From Bacillota bacterium (lineage in GTDB: Bacteria; Bacillota; Clostridia; Eubacteriales; Eubacteriaceae): DNA of 32,856 nucleotides. Shown here one piece after another: positions 32,758 to 32,856 of the stretch (positions within the stretch are counted from its first letter, which is position 1; every line of letters starts with the position of its first letter). Under the pieces are notes generated by a model, which searched no databases, was not told where the DNA came from, and saw only the letters and a program-made list of their open reading frames with translations. The stretch is from the NCBI GenBank assembly GCA_018903255.1, contig JAHIQT010000160.1, positions 1-32,856 of the forward strand, given 5' to 3'. The position numbers and the translations under genes are program-made.

Positions 32758-32856
32758 ATGAGTATGTTTTGTTATCAGTGTCAGGAAGCGGCAAAAGGAG
32801 CCGGATGTAGTGTTAAAGGGGTTTGTGGAAAAAGTGAAGAGGTTGCCAAGCTTCAG
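32758..32856 (+). CDS. hcp: hybrid cluster protein (hydroxylamine reductase), 5' end, truncated by window
   Basis: [34 protein letters not shown]-terminal Cys motif of Hcp; RBS AGGAGG. Confidence 0.88.
   Translation, partial: MSMFCYQCQEAAKGAGCSVKGVCGKSEEVAKLQ

Noticed and set aside
1-32856. CRISPR array
   Set aside because: No regularly spaced short direct repeats and no cas genes.

Overview
32.9 kb window from a low/mid-GC Firmicute. Gene content and style resemble an acetogen such as Acetobacterium, but this is inference only. From left to right it holds: (1) a thiamine-precursor (HMP) type ABC transporter operon with a YkoF/MTH1187-like thiamine-binding protein; (2) an acetoin dehydrogenase locus, acoA-acoB-acoX-acoC-acoL, preceded by DUF6506-like and Lin0512-like genes. 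Both transcription units start with near-identical sigma-54 promoters (TTGGCACGAAAAYTGCTT). (3) A 2930-aa cyclic beta-1,2-glucan synthase-like giant gene; (4) on the minus strand, panG-like (DUF2520), panB, panC, panD; then corA, a NYN-domain gene and an NCS2 uracil permease; (5) aroE and aroK; (6) tRNA-Leu(CAA) and tRNA-Lys(CTT), with two truncated tandem copies of the tRNA-Leu 5' module upstream; (7) an accessory island next to tRNA-Lys with an integrase remnant, a small-protein + DUF2335 pair, a decayed gene and a solitary HipA-like kinase; (8) the 5' end of hcp. The strongest unexplained signal is a family of structured repeats (6044-6233, 10237-10426 in inverted orientation, 32422-32552). 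They share termini GTACCGAC(C)AATTGTTA and internal hairpins, and show compensatory stem substitutions between copies. Two of them bracket acoX-acoC-acoL in inverted orientation. A second short palindromic repeat family (GTAGGGGCGG...CCGCCC) includes a copy inside the acoC coding sequence. All coordinates and alignments were read by eye; no computation or database search was run.
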